Shown: positions 22,141 to 30,713, counted from the first letter of the stretch. The stretch is DNA of 32,877 nucleotides from Desulfobacterium sp. (GCA_016342325.1 JAEINR010000069.1:1-32877), one strand, 5' to 3'. The notes: generated from the letters alone by a model not told the origin. Program-made: numbers and translations.

Positions 22141-24294
22141 CTAATCGTTTGGCACCATCCGCTTGACATCCTTGACCTGTTTTACCTTTCTGATCTCAGT
22201 CATGATTTTGCGGAGTCGATCGGTACTTTCGACGGAGATGGTAAAATAGGAACTCACTGCGCTGTACTCGGATGTCTCGGTGCGGGCATTGATGATATTC
22301 GCCTTGTTCTTGGTGATCGTCGATGCCACATCGGCTAGAAGACCGAACCTGTCGGTGGAGCGAACCCTGATTAATGCAGGGTAAGACTCTGTGTAGTCAC
22401 CGCTCCACTCAACTTCAATTTGCCTTTCAGGGGTCATCTTCTGGGCGTTGAGACAGTTCTTTCGATGAACAGTAACCCCTTGCCCCTGGGTAATGTACCC
22501 GATTATGGGATCCCCGGGCAAGGGGTTGCAGCATTTTGAAAACCGGACCAGGATATCGTCCACCCCTTTTACAATCACCCCGTCCTTACTCTTCCGCCGC
22601 ATTTTCGAACGAACAAGCCTATCCAGCAGGGAAGGATCCTTGTGTTCAACCTCCATATCAGGGTGGGCCTTATTAAGGATCTGCAGCGGGGTGATCTTAC
22701 CGTATCCCACATGGGCGATCAGGTCCTCCACATTCTTGAACCCATAGGTGTCAGCCACCTTCATGATCTCGCCTGATTTCACCAGGGCGTTGAAATTCAA
22801 ACTCTTTTTCCGGAACTGCTTTTCACACATCTCCCGGCCCAGGGAGTAACTACGCTCCTTTTCCCGGGTCCTGATCCACTGGCGGATCTTTGTCCTGGCC
22901 TTGACCGTCTTCACAAAATTGAGCCAGTCGGCACTGGGATGGGACCCCGTGGTGGTAAAGATATCCACGGTGTTTCCGGTCTCAAGCCGCTGGGTCAAGG
23001 TAACGAGCTTGCCGTTCACCTTGGCGCCCGTGCACTGTTCCCCCACCTCGGTGTGAATCATATAAGCGAAATCCACCGGGGTTGCCCCGCTGGGAAGGGT
23101 CTTGATATCACCGTTGGGGGTAAACACGTAGATCTCGTCCGGATAGAGGTCGATCCTGACGTTCTCCAGGAACTCGTCCGGGTCGCTGAAGTTTGCCTGG
23201 TTCTCCACAAGATTTCGTATCCAGGCAAGGGCCTCGCCGGTCTTTTCATCAAAGCTCGCCCCCTCCTTGTAACTCCAATGGGCCGCAATGCCGGACTCGG
23301 CAATCCGGTTCATCTCAAAGGTTCGAATCTGGATCTCAACCCGGTCCCCCACAGGACCGATCACCGTGGTGTGGAGGGACTGGTACATGTTGGGCTTGGG
23401 TACCCCGATATAATCCTTAAACTTATAGGAAATGGGTTTCCACATGGAATGAATGAGCCCCATCACCTCATAGCAACGGGGAACAGTATCAAGAACGATC
23501 CTGAAGGCGACGATGTCATAGAGTTCGTCAAAATCCAGGTTCTGGGACATCATCTTGTGGTAGATGCTGTAGTACTGCTTGTACCGCCCCTTTACCTCGG
23601 CTTCGATGTTTGCCCCCCCAAGCTTCTCCTTGAGCCTTGTGTTGACCGTGGAAATATAGCTTTCCCTGTCATCCTTTGCCTTGTTCACCAGCAGGTCTAT
23701 CTGAGCATACTCTTCGGGATGGGTGTAGAAAAAGGCGATATCCTCCAGTTCCTGCTTGATCCAGAAGATGCCGAGGCGGGCGGCAATGGGGGAGTAGATA
23801 TCCAGCGTCTCCTGGGCGATCATCCGCTGTTTCTCCGGACTCTTGTGAAACTTGAGGGTTCTCATGTTGTGGAGGCGGTCGGCAAGCTTGATAAGAACAA
23901 CCCGGATATCGTCCGCCATGGCCAGGATCATCTTCCGCAGACTCTCGGCCTGCTGGGCCGCCTTGGTGGAAAAGGTGAGCTTGGAGATCTTGGTAACCCC
24001 GGAGACGATGTGGGCAATGCCCGGGCCGAACATCTCCAGGATATCCTCCTTTGTTGCATGGGTGTCCTCGATAACGTCATGGAGCAGTGCCGCAGCAATG
24101 CTTTCCACGTCCAGCCGCATGTCGGCAAGTATGGCGGCCACCTCAAGGGGATGGGAGAGGTAGGGCTCGCCGGAAAGGCGCATTTGGCCGGCATGAACCC
24201 GGGCCGAATAGATATAGGCCCGGTCAATGACGTCAAGGTCTGCTTCTGGATTGTACTCCACGATCTTGTCGAGGATATCGGTTATTCTTATCAT
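22141..24294 (-). CDS. rel: Bifunctional (p)ppGpp synthetase/hydrolase (RelA/SpoT family)
   Basis: The 717-residue Rel protein has an intact HD hydrolase domain (His34 in HAGQ, HPLEVA near 48, HD at 72-73, LADRLHNMRT near 137-146), an intact synthetase domain (GRYKQYYSIYHKM near 236-248, Asp260 in LYDIVAFRIV, Glu320 in EIQIRT), a TGS domain (about 385-445), a zinc-finger segment (SKCCNPLPGDPIIGYI) and a C-terminal ACT domain. It should both make and degrade the alarmone, so it is a Rel/SpoT-like enzyme, not a hydrolase-dead RelA. It is the last gene of the ispG-proS-rel run, starting 17 nt after proS. Confidence 0.96.
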   Translation of the reverse strand: MIRITDILDKIVEYNPEADLDVIDRAYIYSARVHAGQMRLSGEPYLSHPLEVAAILADMRLDVESIAAALLHDVIEDTHATKEDILEMFGPGIAHIVSGVTKISKLTFSTKAAQQAESLRKMILAMADDIRVVLIKLADRLHNMRTLKFHKSPEKQRMIAQETLDIYSPIAARLGIFWIKQELEDIAFFYTHPEEYAQIDLLVNKAKDDRESYISTVNTRLKEKLGGANIEAEVKGRYKQYYSIYHKMMSQNLDFDELYDIVAFRIVLDTVPRCYEVMGLIHSMWKPISYKFKDYIGVPKPNMYQSLHTTVIGPVGDRVEIQIRTFEMNRIAESGIAAHWSYKEGASFDEKTGEALAWIRNLVENQANFSDPDEFLENVRIDLYPDEIYVFTPNGDIKTLPSGATPVDFAYMIHTEVGEQCTGAKVNGKLVTLTQRLETGNTVDIFTTTGSHPSADWLNFVKTVKARTKIRQWIRTREKERSYSLGREMCEKQFRKKSLNFNALVKSGEIMKVADTYGFKNVEDLIAHVGYGKITPLQILNKAHPDMEVEHKDPSLLDRLVRSKMRRKSKDGVIVKGVDDILVRFSKCCNPLPGDPIIGYITQGQGVTVHRKNCLNAQKMTPERQIEVEWSGDYTESYPALIRVRSTDRFGLLADVASTITKNKANIINARTETSEYSAVSSYFTISVESTDRLRKIMTEIRKVKQVKDVKRMVPND

Positions 24295-24311
24295 CTTATC
24301 TTCTTACCTGA

Positions 24312-25826
24312 TCAATAGGACTTTGAAAAAAGCACCCGCCGGCCACTGGCGTTGCCACAGCAGATACAACTGCCCTGCTCTGTCTTTGAGTCAAATGGAA
24401 TGCAGCGAATGGTCACGGAGAGATCCTCCTTGATCTTGGCCTCACATTCTCCCGAACCGCACCAGTGGGCCATGGCAAAGCCGCCGTGGATGACGTTCTC
24501 TCCGGGTGACTTAAAATACGCTTTAAATCCATCGGTGTCATCAATCTCAACGGTGTTGGCCTTCCTAAAGGCAAGGGCCCGGTTGAACAGGGTGTCCTGG
24601 ATCTCGTCCAGCACTTGATCAATGGTGTTGATGAACTCCTCCCGCTTTAAACCGACCTTGTCCCTGGGGGTCATATCCCTGCGGCCAAGGAACACGGAGT
24701 CGTTGGCCATATCCCTGGGCCCGATCTCAGCCCGCAGGGGAATGCCCTTCTTGATCCATTCCCAGGCCCTGGCGCCACCGGTATCCCGGTCGTCGATCTC
24801 AACCCGGATCTTGCTACCGTGGTACATGCGGTTTTCCAGGGCATCGGCAAGGCTTTGGGTGTAGTCCATGATCTTCCGCCGCTCCTCCTCTTTCCGAACA
24901 ATGGGAAGCAACACCACGTGGGCCGAAGCGACCCTGGGAGGCATGATGACACCGTCGTCGTCTGCATGGGTCATGATCATGCCGCCGATCATCCGGGTTG
25001 AAGTTCCCCAGGAAGTTGTCCAGGCAAACTCCTCTTTTTTGTCGGCATTCTGGAACTTGATATCCGAGCTCTTGGCAAAATTCTGGCCGAGAAAATGGGA
25101 AGTGCCAGCCTGGAGAGCCTTTCTGTCCTGCATCATGGCCTCGATGCAGGTGGTGTCAACGGCTCCCGGGAATCGTTCCGAAGCGGTTTTCCGGCCCCGG
25201 ATCACAGGTATGGCAAGGTTTTCCTCCACAAATTTCGTGTATACGTCGAGCATCATCATGGTGCGGTCCCTGGCCTCGGCCTCTGTGGCGTGGGCCGTGT
25301 GCCCCTCCTGCCAGAGAAACTCGGTGGTCCGAAGAAAGATCCGGGTCCGCATCTCCCAGCGCACCACGTTGGCCCACTGGTTGAGGAGAATGGGAAGATC
25401 CCGGTAGCTCGTGGTCCACCTGGACATGGACTCTCCGATGATGGTCTCGGAGGTGGGACGGACCACCAGGGGTTCGGCCAGTTTTCCAGCCGGAACAAGT
25501 CCGCCGTCCTCGCCTGCCTCAAGCCTGTGGTGGGTGACAACGGCACACTCCTTGGCAAAGCCTTCCACATGTTCGGCCTCTTTTTCCAGGTAGCTCAATG
25601 GGATGAACAGGGGAAAGTAGGCATTTTTAACACCGGTATCCTTGAACATCACATCCATCTGACTCATGATGTTTTCCCACAGGGCATAGCCCCAGGGTTT
25701 AATAACCATGCAACCTCTTACCGGCGATTTTTCTGCCATTTCAGAGGCTTTGACCACCTCCTGGTACCACTTTGGATAATCTTCCTCCCGGGTGGGAGAG
25801 ATTGCGCTTTTTGCCTGTTTCCCCAT
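24312..25826 (-). CDS. proS: Prolyl-tRNA synthetase, archaeal/eukaryal type
   Basis: The 504-residue class II synthetase charges tRNA-Pro. It is the short ProRS type found in archaea and eukaryotes and a minority of bacteria: there is no editing domain between motifs 2 and 3, and it has a C-terminal extension with a Cys-rich zinc site (HWCGSGECEAK and GSCICCGNASG) ending in Tyr. Motif 2 (RWEMRTRIFLRTTEFLWQEG) and motif 3 (GGMIMTHADDDGVIMPPRVA) are intact, as is the RPTSETII loop. The start is ATG 25824-25826 with GGAGG upstream. It lies 15 nt after ispG. Confidence 0.95.
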   Translation of the reverse strand: MGKQAKSAISPTREEDYPKWYQEVVKASEMAEKSPVRGCMVIKPWGYALWENIMSQMDVMFKDTGVKNAYFPLFIPLSYLEKEAEHVEGFAKECAVVTHHRLEAGEDGGLVPAGKLAEPLVVRPTSETIIGESMSRWTTSYRDLPILLNQWANVVRWEMRTRIFLRTTEFLWQEGHTAHATEAEARDRTMMMLDVYTKFVEENLAIPVIRGRKTASERFPGAVDTTCIEAMMQDRKALQAGTSHFLGQNFAKSSDIKFQNADKKEEFAWTTSWGTSTRMIGGMIMTHADDDGVIMPPRVASAHVVLLPIVRKEEERRKIMDYTQSLADALENRMYHGSKIRVEIDDRDTGGARAWEWIKKGIPLRAEIGPRDMANDSVFLGRRDMTPRDKVGLKREEFINTIDQVLDEIQDTLFNRALAFRKANTVEIDDTDGFKAYFKSPGENVIHGGFAMAHWCGSGECEAKIKEDLSVTIRCIPFDSKTEQGSCICCGNASGRRVLFSKSY

Positions 25827-25841
25827 CTAAATTCCTCCGAA

Positions 25842-26906
25842 TTAATTTTGTAAATTTTCTATTTCTTTTAGCAGGACATCCACAAGGCTGTCCTGATCTA
25901 TTTTTCTAATGACCTTACCCTTTTTAAATAGGATGCCCACACCGTCACCGCCTGCAATGCCGATATCGGCCTCCTTTGCCTCGCCCGGGCCGTTAACGAC
26001 ACATCCCATGATGGCCACCTTTATGGTAAGGGGGCAATCCAGCAGGGCCTGTTCCACCTGTTCGGCCACGGTGAAAAGATCGATGCGACAGCGTCCGCAG
26101 GTGGGACAGGAGATGAGCTCGGGTCCCCGGTGACGAATGTCCAGGGCCCTCAGTATTTCCCAGGCTGTTCTCACCTCTTCCACGGGATCCCGGGTGAGAC
26201 TCACCCGTATGGTGTCGCCGATGCCTTCACTGAGAAGCATGCCAATGCCGATGGCCGATTTGGTGATTCCGGCAATAAGACCGCCGGCTTCGGTCACCCC
26301 CACATGGAGGGGAACGTCTGTTTTCGATGCAATGAGCCGATAGGCCTCAACGGTGCGTTGAACATCGGACGCCTTCAGGGACACCTTGATATCGTGAAAA
26401 TCAAGGTCTTCCAGTATTTCGATATTTTTAAGGGCACTCTCTGCCATGGCCTGGGGCGTTGCGCCCAGCCGGTCCACAATATCCTTTTCAAGGGAGCCTG
26501 CATTCACGCCCACCCGGATGGAAACGCCCTTGGACCGTGCGCAGTTTGCGACTTCCATGATCTTGCGGCGCTCACCGATGTTGCCGGGATTGATCCTGAG
26601 GGCGTCCGCCCCCGCCTCCATGGCGGCAATGGCGAGCCTGTAGTCAAAATGGATATCCGCTATCAGGGGAATGGCGATCTCCCGCCGAATGGCAGCAACG
26701 GCCTGGGCGGCCTCCATGTCCGGAACAGCGACCCTGACGATTTCACACCCGGCCTTGGTAAGCCGTTGAATCTGGGCCACTGTAGCCGCCACATCCTCTG
26801 TCCGGGTATTGGTCATGGACTGTACCGCCACCGGCGAATTGCTTCCAATGGTCACATTCCCCACGCTTATCATGCGGGTCTCTCTTCTCTCTTGAACCAG
26901 GGACAT
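25842..26906 (-). CDS. ispG: 4-hydroxy-3-methylbut-2-enyl diphosphate synthase (IspG/GcpE)
   Basis: The 354-residue enzyme catalyses the reductive ring opening of MEcPP to HMBPP, the penultimate step of the MEP isoprenoid pathway. The N-terminal TIM barrel is marked by VAVQSMTNTRTEDVAATVAQ and LIADIHFDYRLAI, and the C-terminal [4Fe-4S] domain by SCPTCGRC and the third-cysteine motif GCVVNGPGEA. AAGGAG lies 5 nt from a TTG (26912) and 11 nt from the ATG at 26904-26906; I list the ATG, but the TTG start is equally possible and adds two residues. It heads the ispG-proS-rel run. Confidence 0.96.
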   Translation of the reverse strand: MSLVQERRETRMISVGNVTIGSNSPVAVQSMTNTRTEDVAATVAQIQRLTKAGCEIVRVAVPDMEAAQAVAAIRREIAIPLIADIHFDYRLAIAAMEAGADALRINPGNIGERRKIMEVANCARSKGVSIRVGVNAGSLEKDIVDRLGATPQAMAESALKNIEILEDLDFHDIKVSLKASDVQRTVEAYRLIASKTDVPLHVGVTEAGGLIAGITKSAIGIGMLLSEGIGDTIRVSLTRDPVEEVRTAWEILRALDIRHRGPELISCPTCGRCRIDLFTVAEQVEQALLDCPLTIKVAIMGCVVNGPGEAKEADIGIAGGDGVGILFKKGKVIRKIDQDSLVDVLLKEIENLQN

Positions 26907-27270
26907 CCCCAAAAACTCTCCTTGACGTCAAATTTTATCGATCAGGCCAAAAAAAATAACGGTGAGGGCGGCGCACTAGGCATCACTCCGTACCGTTACC
27001 CCTATATATACAAACTGCTAAAGCGTTCTGTTGCCGACAAAGAATAACACCTAAAACACCCGATGGCAAACCCTTTGAAACGCCGGAGCCCCACAAGAAC
27101 CCAAGGCTGCATTCGTATTAATCGAATACCATACTAATGATTTAATATTCAAGGAAATTGTAGAGGCCAGGATCTTTGCCAGCAAGGCGTATCATTGCAA
27201 ATTGCACTTGTAGAAACTTGGATTCCCTGATAGGGTAACCTCCGGATTCCAATGCATACAGGGGTGGAGA
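26907..27270. other. Divergent intergenic region between ispG and the amino acid ABC operon
   Basis: I see no gene in this 364-bp gap. It contains a TATATATA tract near 27003-27010, a 7-bp inverted repeat TAACGGT/ACCGTTA around 26960-26999, the near-palindrome ATTCG-TATTAAT-CGAAT (27111-27127) and TGATTTAATATTCA (27138-27151), which loosely resembles an ArgR box. Promoters for both directions must lie here, but none stands out. Confidence 0.4.
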
Positions 27271-28047
27271 TTGAACACAAAAAAAAAAGATGTCATTAGA
27301 GTAGAGTCGCTCTACAAAAAATTTGGTCAGATGGAAGTGCTCAAAGGGATATCCATGGAAGCGGGAGAGGGAGATGTCATCGCCCTCATCGGGTCCAGCG
27401 GTTCCGGAAAGAGCACCTTTCTTCGTTGCATGAACCTTCTTGAGATTCCCTCCGCAGGCGATATCTTCGTGGGGGGCGAGCAGATCAAACTTAAACAAAA
27501 TCGCCAGGGGCTGATGGTGCCCCAGGACCGCAAACAGGTGGACAGAATCAGAACCCGCCTTGCCATGGTGTTCCAGCACTTCAATCTCTGGTCCCACATG
27601 ACCGTGCTTGAAAACATCATTGAGGCGCCGGTGCATGTACTCAAGCGCCCGAAACAAGAGGCAAAGGAGATGGCCATGGCCCTCCTTGAAAAGGTCGGCA
27701 TTGCCCATCGCGCAGACTACTTCCCCTCCCAGCTTTCCGGCGGACAGCAGCAACGGGCAGCCATTGCAAGGGCCCTTGCCATGGAGCCCGACGTACTTCT
27801 CTTTGACGAACCCACGTCAGCACTTGACCCCGAACTTGTGGGCGAGGTGCTCAGGGTGATGCAGGACCTTGTCAAGGAGGGACGAACCATGATCGTTGCC
27901 ACCCACGAGATGGGTTTTGCAAGGGAGGTCTCGTCCAAGGTGGTTTTCCTTGACAAAGGGGTCATCGAAGCCCAGGGCTCTCCCGACTATATCTTTGGCT
28001 CACCGGACTCTGAACGGTGCAGGCAATTTTTGGCAAATCTTATATAG
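27271..28047 (+). CDS. hisP: Amino acid ABC transporter ATPase (HisP-like)
   Basis: The 258-residue ATPase has Walker A GSSGSGKST, Q-loop FQHFNLWSHMTVLENI, signature LSGGQQQR, Walker B VLLFDEPTSALDPELVGEVL and switch ATHEMGFAREVS, all intact. The long insert between Walker A and the Q-loop and the LWSHMT and DPELVGEVLR segments are closer to enteric HisP (histidine/lysine/arginine/ornithine uptake) than to GlnQ. The only good start is TTG 27271 with a GGTGGAG just upstream. It is the first gene of the transporter cluster and is separated from the binding protein gene by repeat copy C. Confidence 0.93.
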   Translation: MNTKKKDVIRVESLYKKFGQMEVLKGISMEAGEGDVIALIGSSGSGKSTFLRCMNLLEIPSAGDIFVGGEQIKLKQNRQGLMVPQDRKQVDRIRTRLAMVFQHFNLWSHMTVLENIIEAPVHVLKRPKQEAKEMAMALLEKVGIAHRADYFPSQLSGGQQQRAAIARALAMEPDVLLFDEPTSALDPELVGEVLRVMQDLVKEGRTMIVATHEMGFAREVSSKVVFLDKGVIEAQGSPDYIFGSPDSERCRQFLANLI

Positions 28048-28056
28048 GTTCTTCGC

Positions 28057-28135
28057 TTTGATTTTCGTATTATTTTGGCAAGAGATCAGAAAAACGCTTT
28101 GGTTCTGGCTTGTCCAGGTTAGGTTATACCCGTTT
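28057..28135 (-). repeat. Dispersed intergenic repeat, copy C
   Basis: The complement reads GGTATAACCTAACCTGGACA, AGCCAGAACCAAAGC, TCTGATCTCTTGCCAAAATA and ATACGAAAATCAAAGC, matching copies A and B in the same order. It sits inside an apparent operon, between hisP-like and hisJ-like genes, in the orientation opposite to the genes. Confidence 0.75.
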
Positions 28136-28165
28136 ATTGTTATTTTTAACCGTTAAGGAGAAAAA

Positions 28166-28945
28166 ATGAAAAAATCGCTAATCGTATCTGTTGTCCTAGG
28201 TCTTGCGCTGGTTGCCGGCACAGCCTTTGCCGGTAACATCACAAAGGTTCGTATCGGTACAGAGGGTGCCTACCCTCCCTTCAACTATGTGGATAAAAAC
28301 GGCGACCTCCAGGGGTTTGACGTGGACATTGCAAAGGCCATCTGCAAGGCGGCCGGCGTTGAATGCGAATTTGTCATGCAGGACTGGGACGGCCTTATCC
28401 CCGGTCTTTTAGCCAAGAAATTCGATGCCATCATCGCCTCCATGTCCATCACCCAGGAGCGTCTAAAAAAGGTCGATTTCACCAAAAAATACTACCTGAC
28501 CCCGGCAAAGTTCGCCTGCAAAAAAGGGTTCAAGGTTGAGATCACCCCCGAAGGACTCAAGGGATTGAACGTTGGCGTGCAGCGGGGCACCATCCATGAC
28601 AACTTTGTCAGGGACAAGTTCGGCAAAACCGTAAAGATCAAGTCCTACGCCACCCTGGACGAGGCCAACATGGATCTTATCTCCGGACGGATCGACCTTG
28701 TATTTGCCGATAGTGTGGCCCTCTCCGACGGATTGCTCAAGTCTGAAGCAGGCAAGGACTATGATTTCATCGGCCCCGGCTTCACCGACCAGAAATGGTT
28801 TGGCGAGGGCATCGGCATTGCCGTCAGAAAAGGCAGCCCGGATCTTGTCTCCCTCCTGAACAAGGCCATCCTGGACATCCGTGCCAATGGCGACTACCAG
28901 AAGGTCAATGCAAAACACTTTGATTTTGACGTATACGGCGATTAG
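28166..28945 (+). CDS. hisJ: Amino acid ABC transporter periplasmic binding protein (HisJ/ArgT-like)
   Basis: The 259-residue protein has a Sec signal peptide (MKKSLIVSVVLGLALVAGTA, cleavage after AFA) and the type II solute-binding fold of family 3: IGTEGAYPPFNYVDKNGDLQ, GFDVDIAKAICKAAG, ASMSITQERLKKVDFT and GRIDLVFADSVAL. The C-terminal HFDFDVYGD and GKDYDFIGPGF closely parallel LAO/HisJ proteins, supporting a basic amino acid or histidine ligand. The start is ATG 28166 with AAGGAG 7 nt upstream. A strong terminator follows directly. Confidence 0.93.
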   Translation: MKKSLIVSVVLGLALVAGTAFAGNITKVRIGTEGAYPPFNYVDKNGDLQGFDVDIAKAICKAAGVECEFVMQDWDGLIPGLLAKKFDAIIASMSITQERLKKVDFTKKYYLTPAKFACKKGFKVEITPEGLKGLNVGVQRGTIHDNFVRDKFGKTVKIKSYATLDEANMDLISGRIDLVFADSVALSDGLLKSEAGKDYDFIGPGFTDQKWFGEGIGIAVRKGSPDLVSLLNKAILDIRANGDYQKVNAKHFDFDVYGD

Positions 28946-28957
28946 TAGATAACCCTA

Positions 28958-28996
28958 AACAGGAAGCCGGCATCCCCGGGCTTCCTGTTTTTTTTT
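28958..28996 (+). terminator. Intrinsic terminator inside the ABC operon
   Basis: AACAGGAAGCC (28958-28968) pairs with GGCTTCCTGTT (28979-28989) around a 10-nt loop and runs into nine T (28988-28996). Its position between the binding protein and permease genes suggests most transcripts stop here, giving excess binding protein. Confidence 0.85.
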
Positions 28997-29020
28997 AGCC
29001 TTTTTTTAGGATGACACATT

Positions 29021-29713
29021 GTGTTTACTCTTCAAGGATATGGCCCGCTTCTTCTCAAGGGTGCCAAACTTACCATTATCGTCGGAGCCGGGGCCATGGT
29101 CATCGCGATTCTGCTCGGGCTTGCGGCAGCGCTGTGCAAACTCTCCCGGTTCAAAATTCCAGCCATGCTGGCAGAGGTATACACAACGGTCATCCGGGGA
29201 ATTCCGGAACTGGTGCTGATTCTTCTTGTCTACTACGGTGCCCCCACCCTGATCCAGGACTTTGCCACATTTTTGGGAAAAGAGATCTATGTTGAGATCA
29301 AGCCCATGGCCGCCGGTATCCTCACAATCGGATTCATCTACGGCGCCTTTGCCACCGAGGTATTCAGGGGCGCGTTCCTGGCAGTGCCCAAGGGACAGAT
29401 CGAGGCGGCCCATGCCTGCGGCATGGGACCGGTCCTCACCTTCAGGCGGATCCTGCTGCCCCAGATGTGGCGGTTTGCCATCCCGGGGTTGGGTAACGTC
29501 TGGATGGTCCTGATCAAGGCAACGGCACTGGTATCGGTTATCCAGCTCCCGGAACTGATGCGGAACACCGATCTTGCAGCAAGAAACATTCACAAACCCT
29601 TTACCTGCTACTTTGCGGCCTCTCTTCTATATCTTGCCATCACGATCTTCTCCCTGGTGTTTCAGCAATGGGCGGAAAAGAAGGCCAACCGAGGCGTGAG
29701 GAGAGAAAGTTAA
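29021..29713 (+). CDS. hisQ: Amino acid ABC transporter permease (HisQ-like)
   Basis: The 230-residue permease has about five membrane segments and the HEAT/His-type permease motifs: TTVIRGIPELVLILLVYYG near residue 50 and the cytoplasmic EAA loop VPKGQIEAAHACGMGPVLTF, RRILLPQ near 125, which contacts the ATPase. FATEVFRGAFLAVPKGQ also matches HisQ. The start is GTG 29021 with AGGA about 10 nt upstream. It is the first of two paired permeases, 2 nt ahead of the next gene. Confidence 0.93.
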   Translation: MFTLQGYGPLLLKGAKLTIIVGAGAMVIAILLGLAAALCKLSRFKIPAMLAEVYTTVIRGIPELVLILLVYYGAPTLIQDFATFLGKEIYVEIKPMAAGILTIGFIYGAFATEVFRGAFLAVPKGQIEAAHACGMGPVLTFRRILLPQMWRFAIPGLGNVWMVLIKATALVSVIQLPELMRNTDLAARNIHKPFTCYFAASLLYLAITIFSLVFQQWAEKKANRGVRRES

Positions 29714-29715
29714 CC

Positions 29716-30417
29716 ATGGAAACCGCTATCATCATCGAAAGCCTGCCGAAATTTTTAGACGGCACCCTTGTGACCCTTCAGATCACCGTCCTGAGCGTCA
29801 TCCTGGGCTTTATCCTGTCTGTCCCCCTCTCCATCATGCGGGTGTCAAAGAACCCCTTTATCAAAACCCCGGTCTACTGCTTCAACTTCTACTTCCGGGG
29901 CACCCCGCTTCTGGTCCAAATTTTCCTCATCTACTACGGGAGCGGTCAGTTTCAGTCCTTCCTGACCGATGTGGGATTGTGGCAGTTTTTCAGGGAGGCC
30001 TACTTCTGCGCCGTGCTTTCCCTGACCCTCAACACCGCCGCCTACACCTCCGAAATCTTCCGGGGCGGCATCCAAGGTGTCCCCGTGGGTGAAATCGAGG
30101 CAGCCCGGGCCTGCGGCATGTCAGGCACCCTGCTCTACCGGCGGATCATCATGCCGGCGGCCCTGCGGATCGCCTGGCCGGCCTACACCAATGAGGTGGT
30201 ATTTCTCCTCCAGGCATCGTCCCTGGTCTCCATCATCACCCTCATGGATATCACCGGGGTTGCACGGGTGGTATCGGCACGCTCCTTTGCCTTTTACGAA
30301 CTATTTCTTACCGCCGCAGGCATCTACCTGGTTCTGGTGTACGGTGTCATCTTTGTTTTCAAGCGGGTGGAAAAACGAATTACGGCCCACCTGAACCCGA
30401 GTATGCTGACATCCTGA
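29716..30417 (+). CDS. hisM: Amino acid ABC transporter permease (HisM-like)
   Basis: This 233-residue permease pairs with the preceding one. Motifs: YCFNFYFRGTPLLVQIFLIY near 55, AAYTSEIFRGGIQGVPVGEI near 115, and the EAA loop EAARACGMSGTLLYRRIIMP. It spans the inner membrane about five times and ends with a charged cytoplasmic tail. I chose ATG 29716 (GGAGAG about 10 nt upstream); the longer frame overlaps hisQ and adds an unlike, hydrophilic N-terminus. Confidence 0.93.
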   Translation: METAIIIESLPKFLDGTLVTLQITVLSVILGFILSVPLSIMRVSKNPFIKTPVYCFNFYFRGTPLLVQIFLIYYGSGQFQSFLTDVGLWQFFREAYFCAVLSLTLNTAAYTSEIFRGGIQGVPVGEIEAARACGMSGTLLYRRIIMPAALRIAWPAYTNEVVFLLQASSLVSIITLMDITGVARVVSARSFAFYELFLTAAGIYLVLVYGVIFVFKRVEKRITAHLNPSMLTS

Positions 30418-30452
30418 TCCTTTCCGGGAATGGCGAGCCGATTTAACGATCT

Positions 30453-30484
30453 GGGATAGAGATTCCGAATGCGGTCTCTATCCC
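30453..30484. terminator. Hairpin between convergent hisM and biotinyl-protein genes
   Basis: GGGATAGAGA (30453-30462) and TCTCTATCCC (30475-30484) pair perfectly over 10 bp with a 12-nt loop. There is no T-run on either strand, so it may be a transcript-end stabilising stem or weak bidirectional terminator. Confidence 0.5.
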
Positions 30485-30497
30485 TTAATGATCATCT

Positions 30498-30713
30498 CTA
30501 TTCAATAACGGCGATCAGATCATCCTCTTCCACCTCATCCCCCTCCTTCAGCTTCACCTGGACAATGGTTCCGTCACAGGGCGCAAACACCGGGGTCTCC
30601 ATCTTCATGGCCTCGATCAACAGGATCTCATCATCCTCTTCAACCACGGTTCCTTCTTTGATATGAAGCTTTACAATCTTTCCTGCAAGGGGTGCAAGTA
30701 TCTCTTCGGACAT
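30498..30713 (-). CDS. Stand-alone biotinyl (biotin carboxyl carrier) domain protein
   Basis: The 71-residue protein is one biotinyl/lipoyl-type beta-sandwich: MSEEILAPLAGKIVKL, then EDDEILLIEAMKMETPVFAP with the biotinylation lysine in EAMKME, and a mirrored second half GTIVQVKLKEGDEVEEDD. It should carry biotin for a decarboxylase or acyl-CoA carboxylase of the glutaconyl/methylmalonyl/oxaloacetate type, whose other subunits are not in this window. The ATG is at 30711-30713 with AAGGAGA about 6 nt upstream. It stands alone, convergent with the ABC transporter. Confidence 0.92.
   Translation of the reverse strand: MSEEILAPLAGKIVKLHIKEGTVVEEDDEILLIEAMKMETPVFAPCDGTIVQVKLKEGDEVEEDDLIAVIE

Noticed and set aside
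22939-24318. 459-codon open frame on the plus strand
   Set aside because: It lies wholly antisense to rel, which has every expected domain; the frame is open because of GC-rich codon structure and its protein has no plausible motifs.
27111-27151. ArgR boxes before the amino acid transporter
   Set aside because: TGATTTAATATTCA is only a loose match to TGAATWWWWATTCA and the second site is weaker; kept only as a remark in the gap entry.
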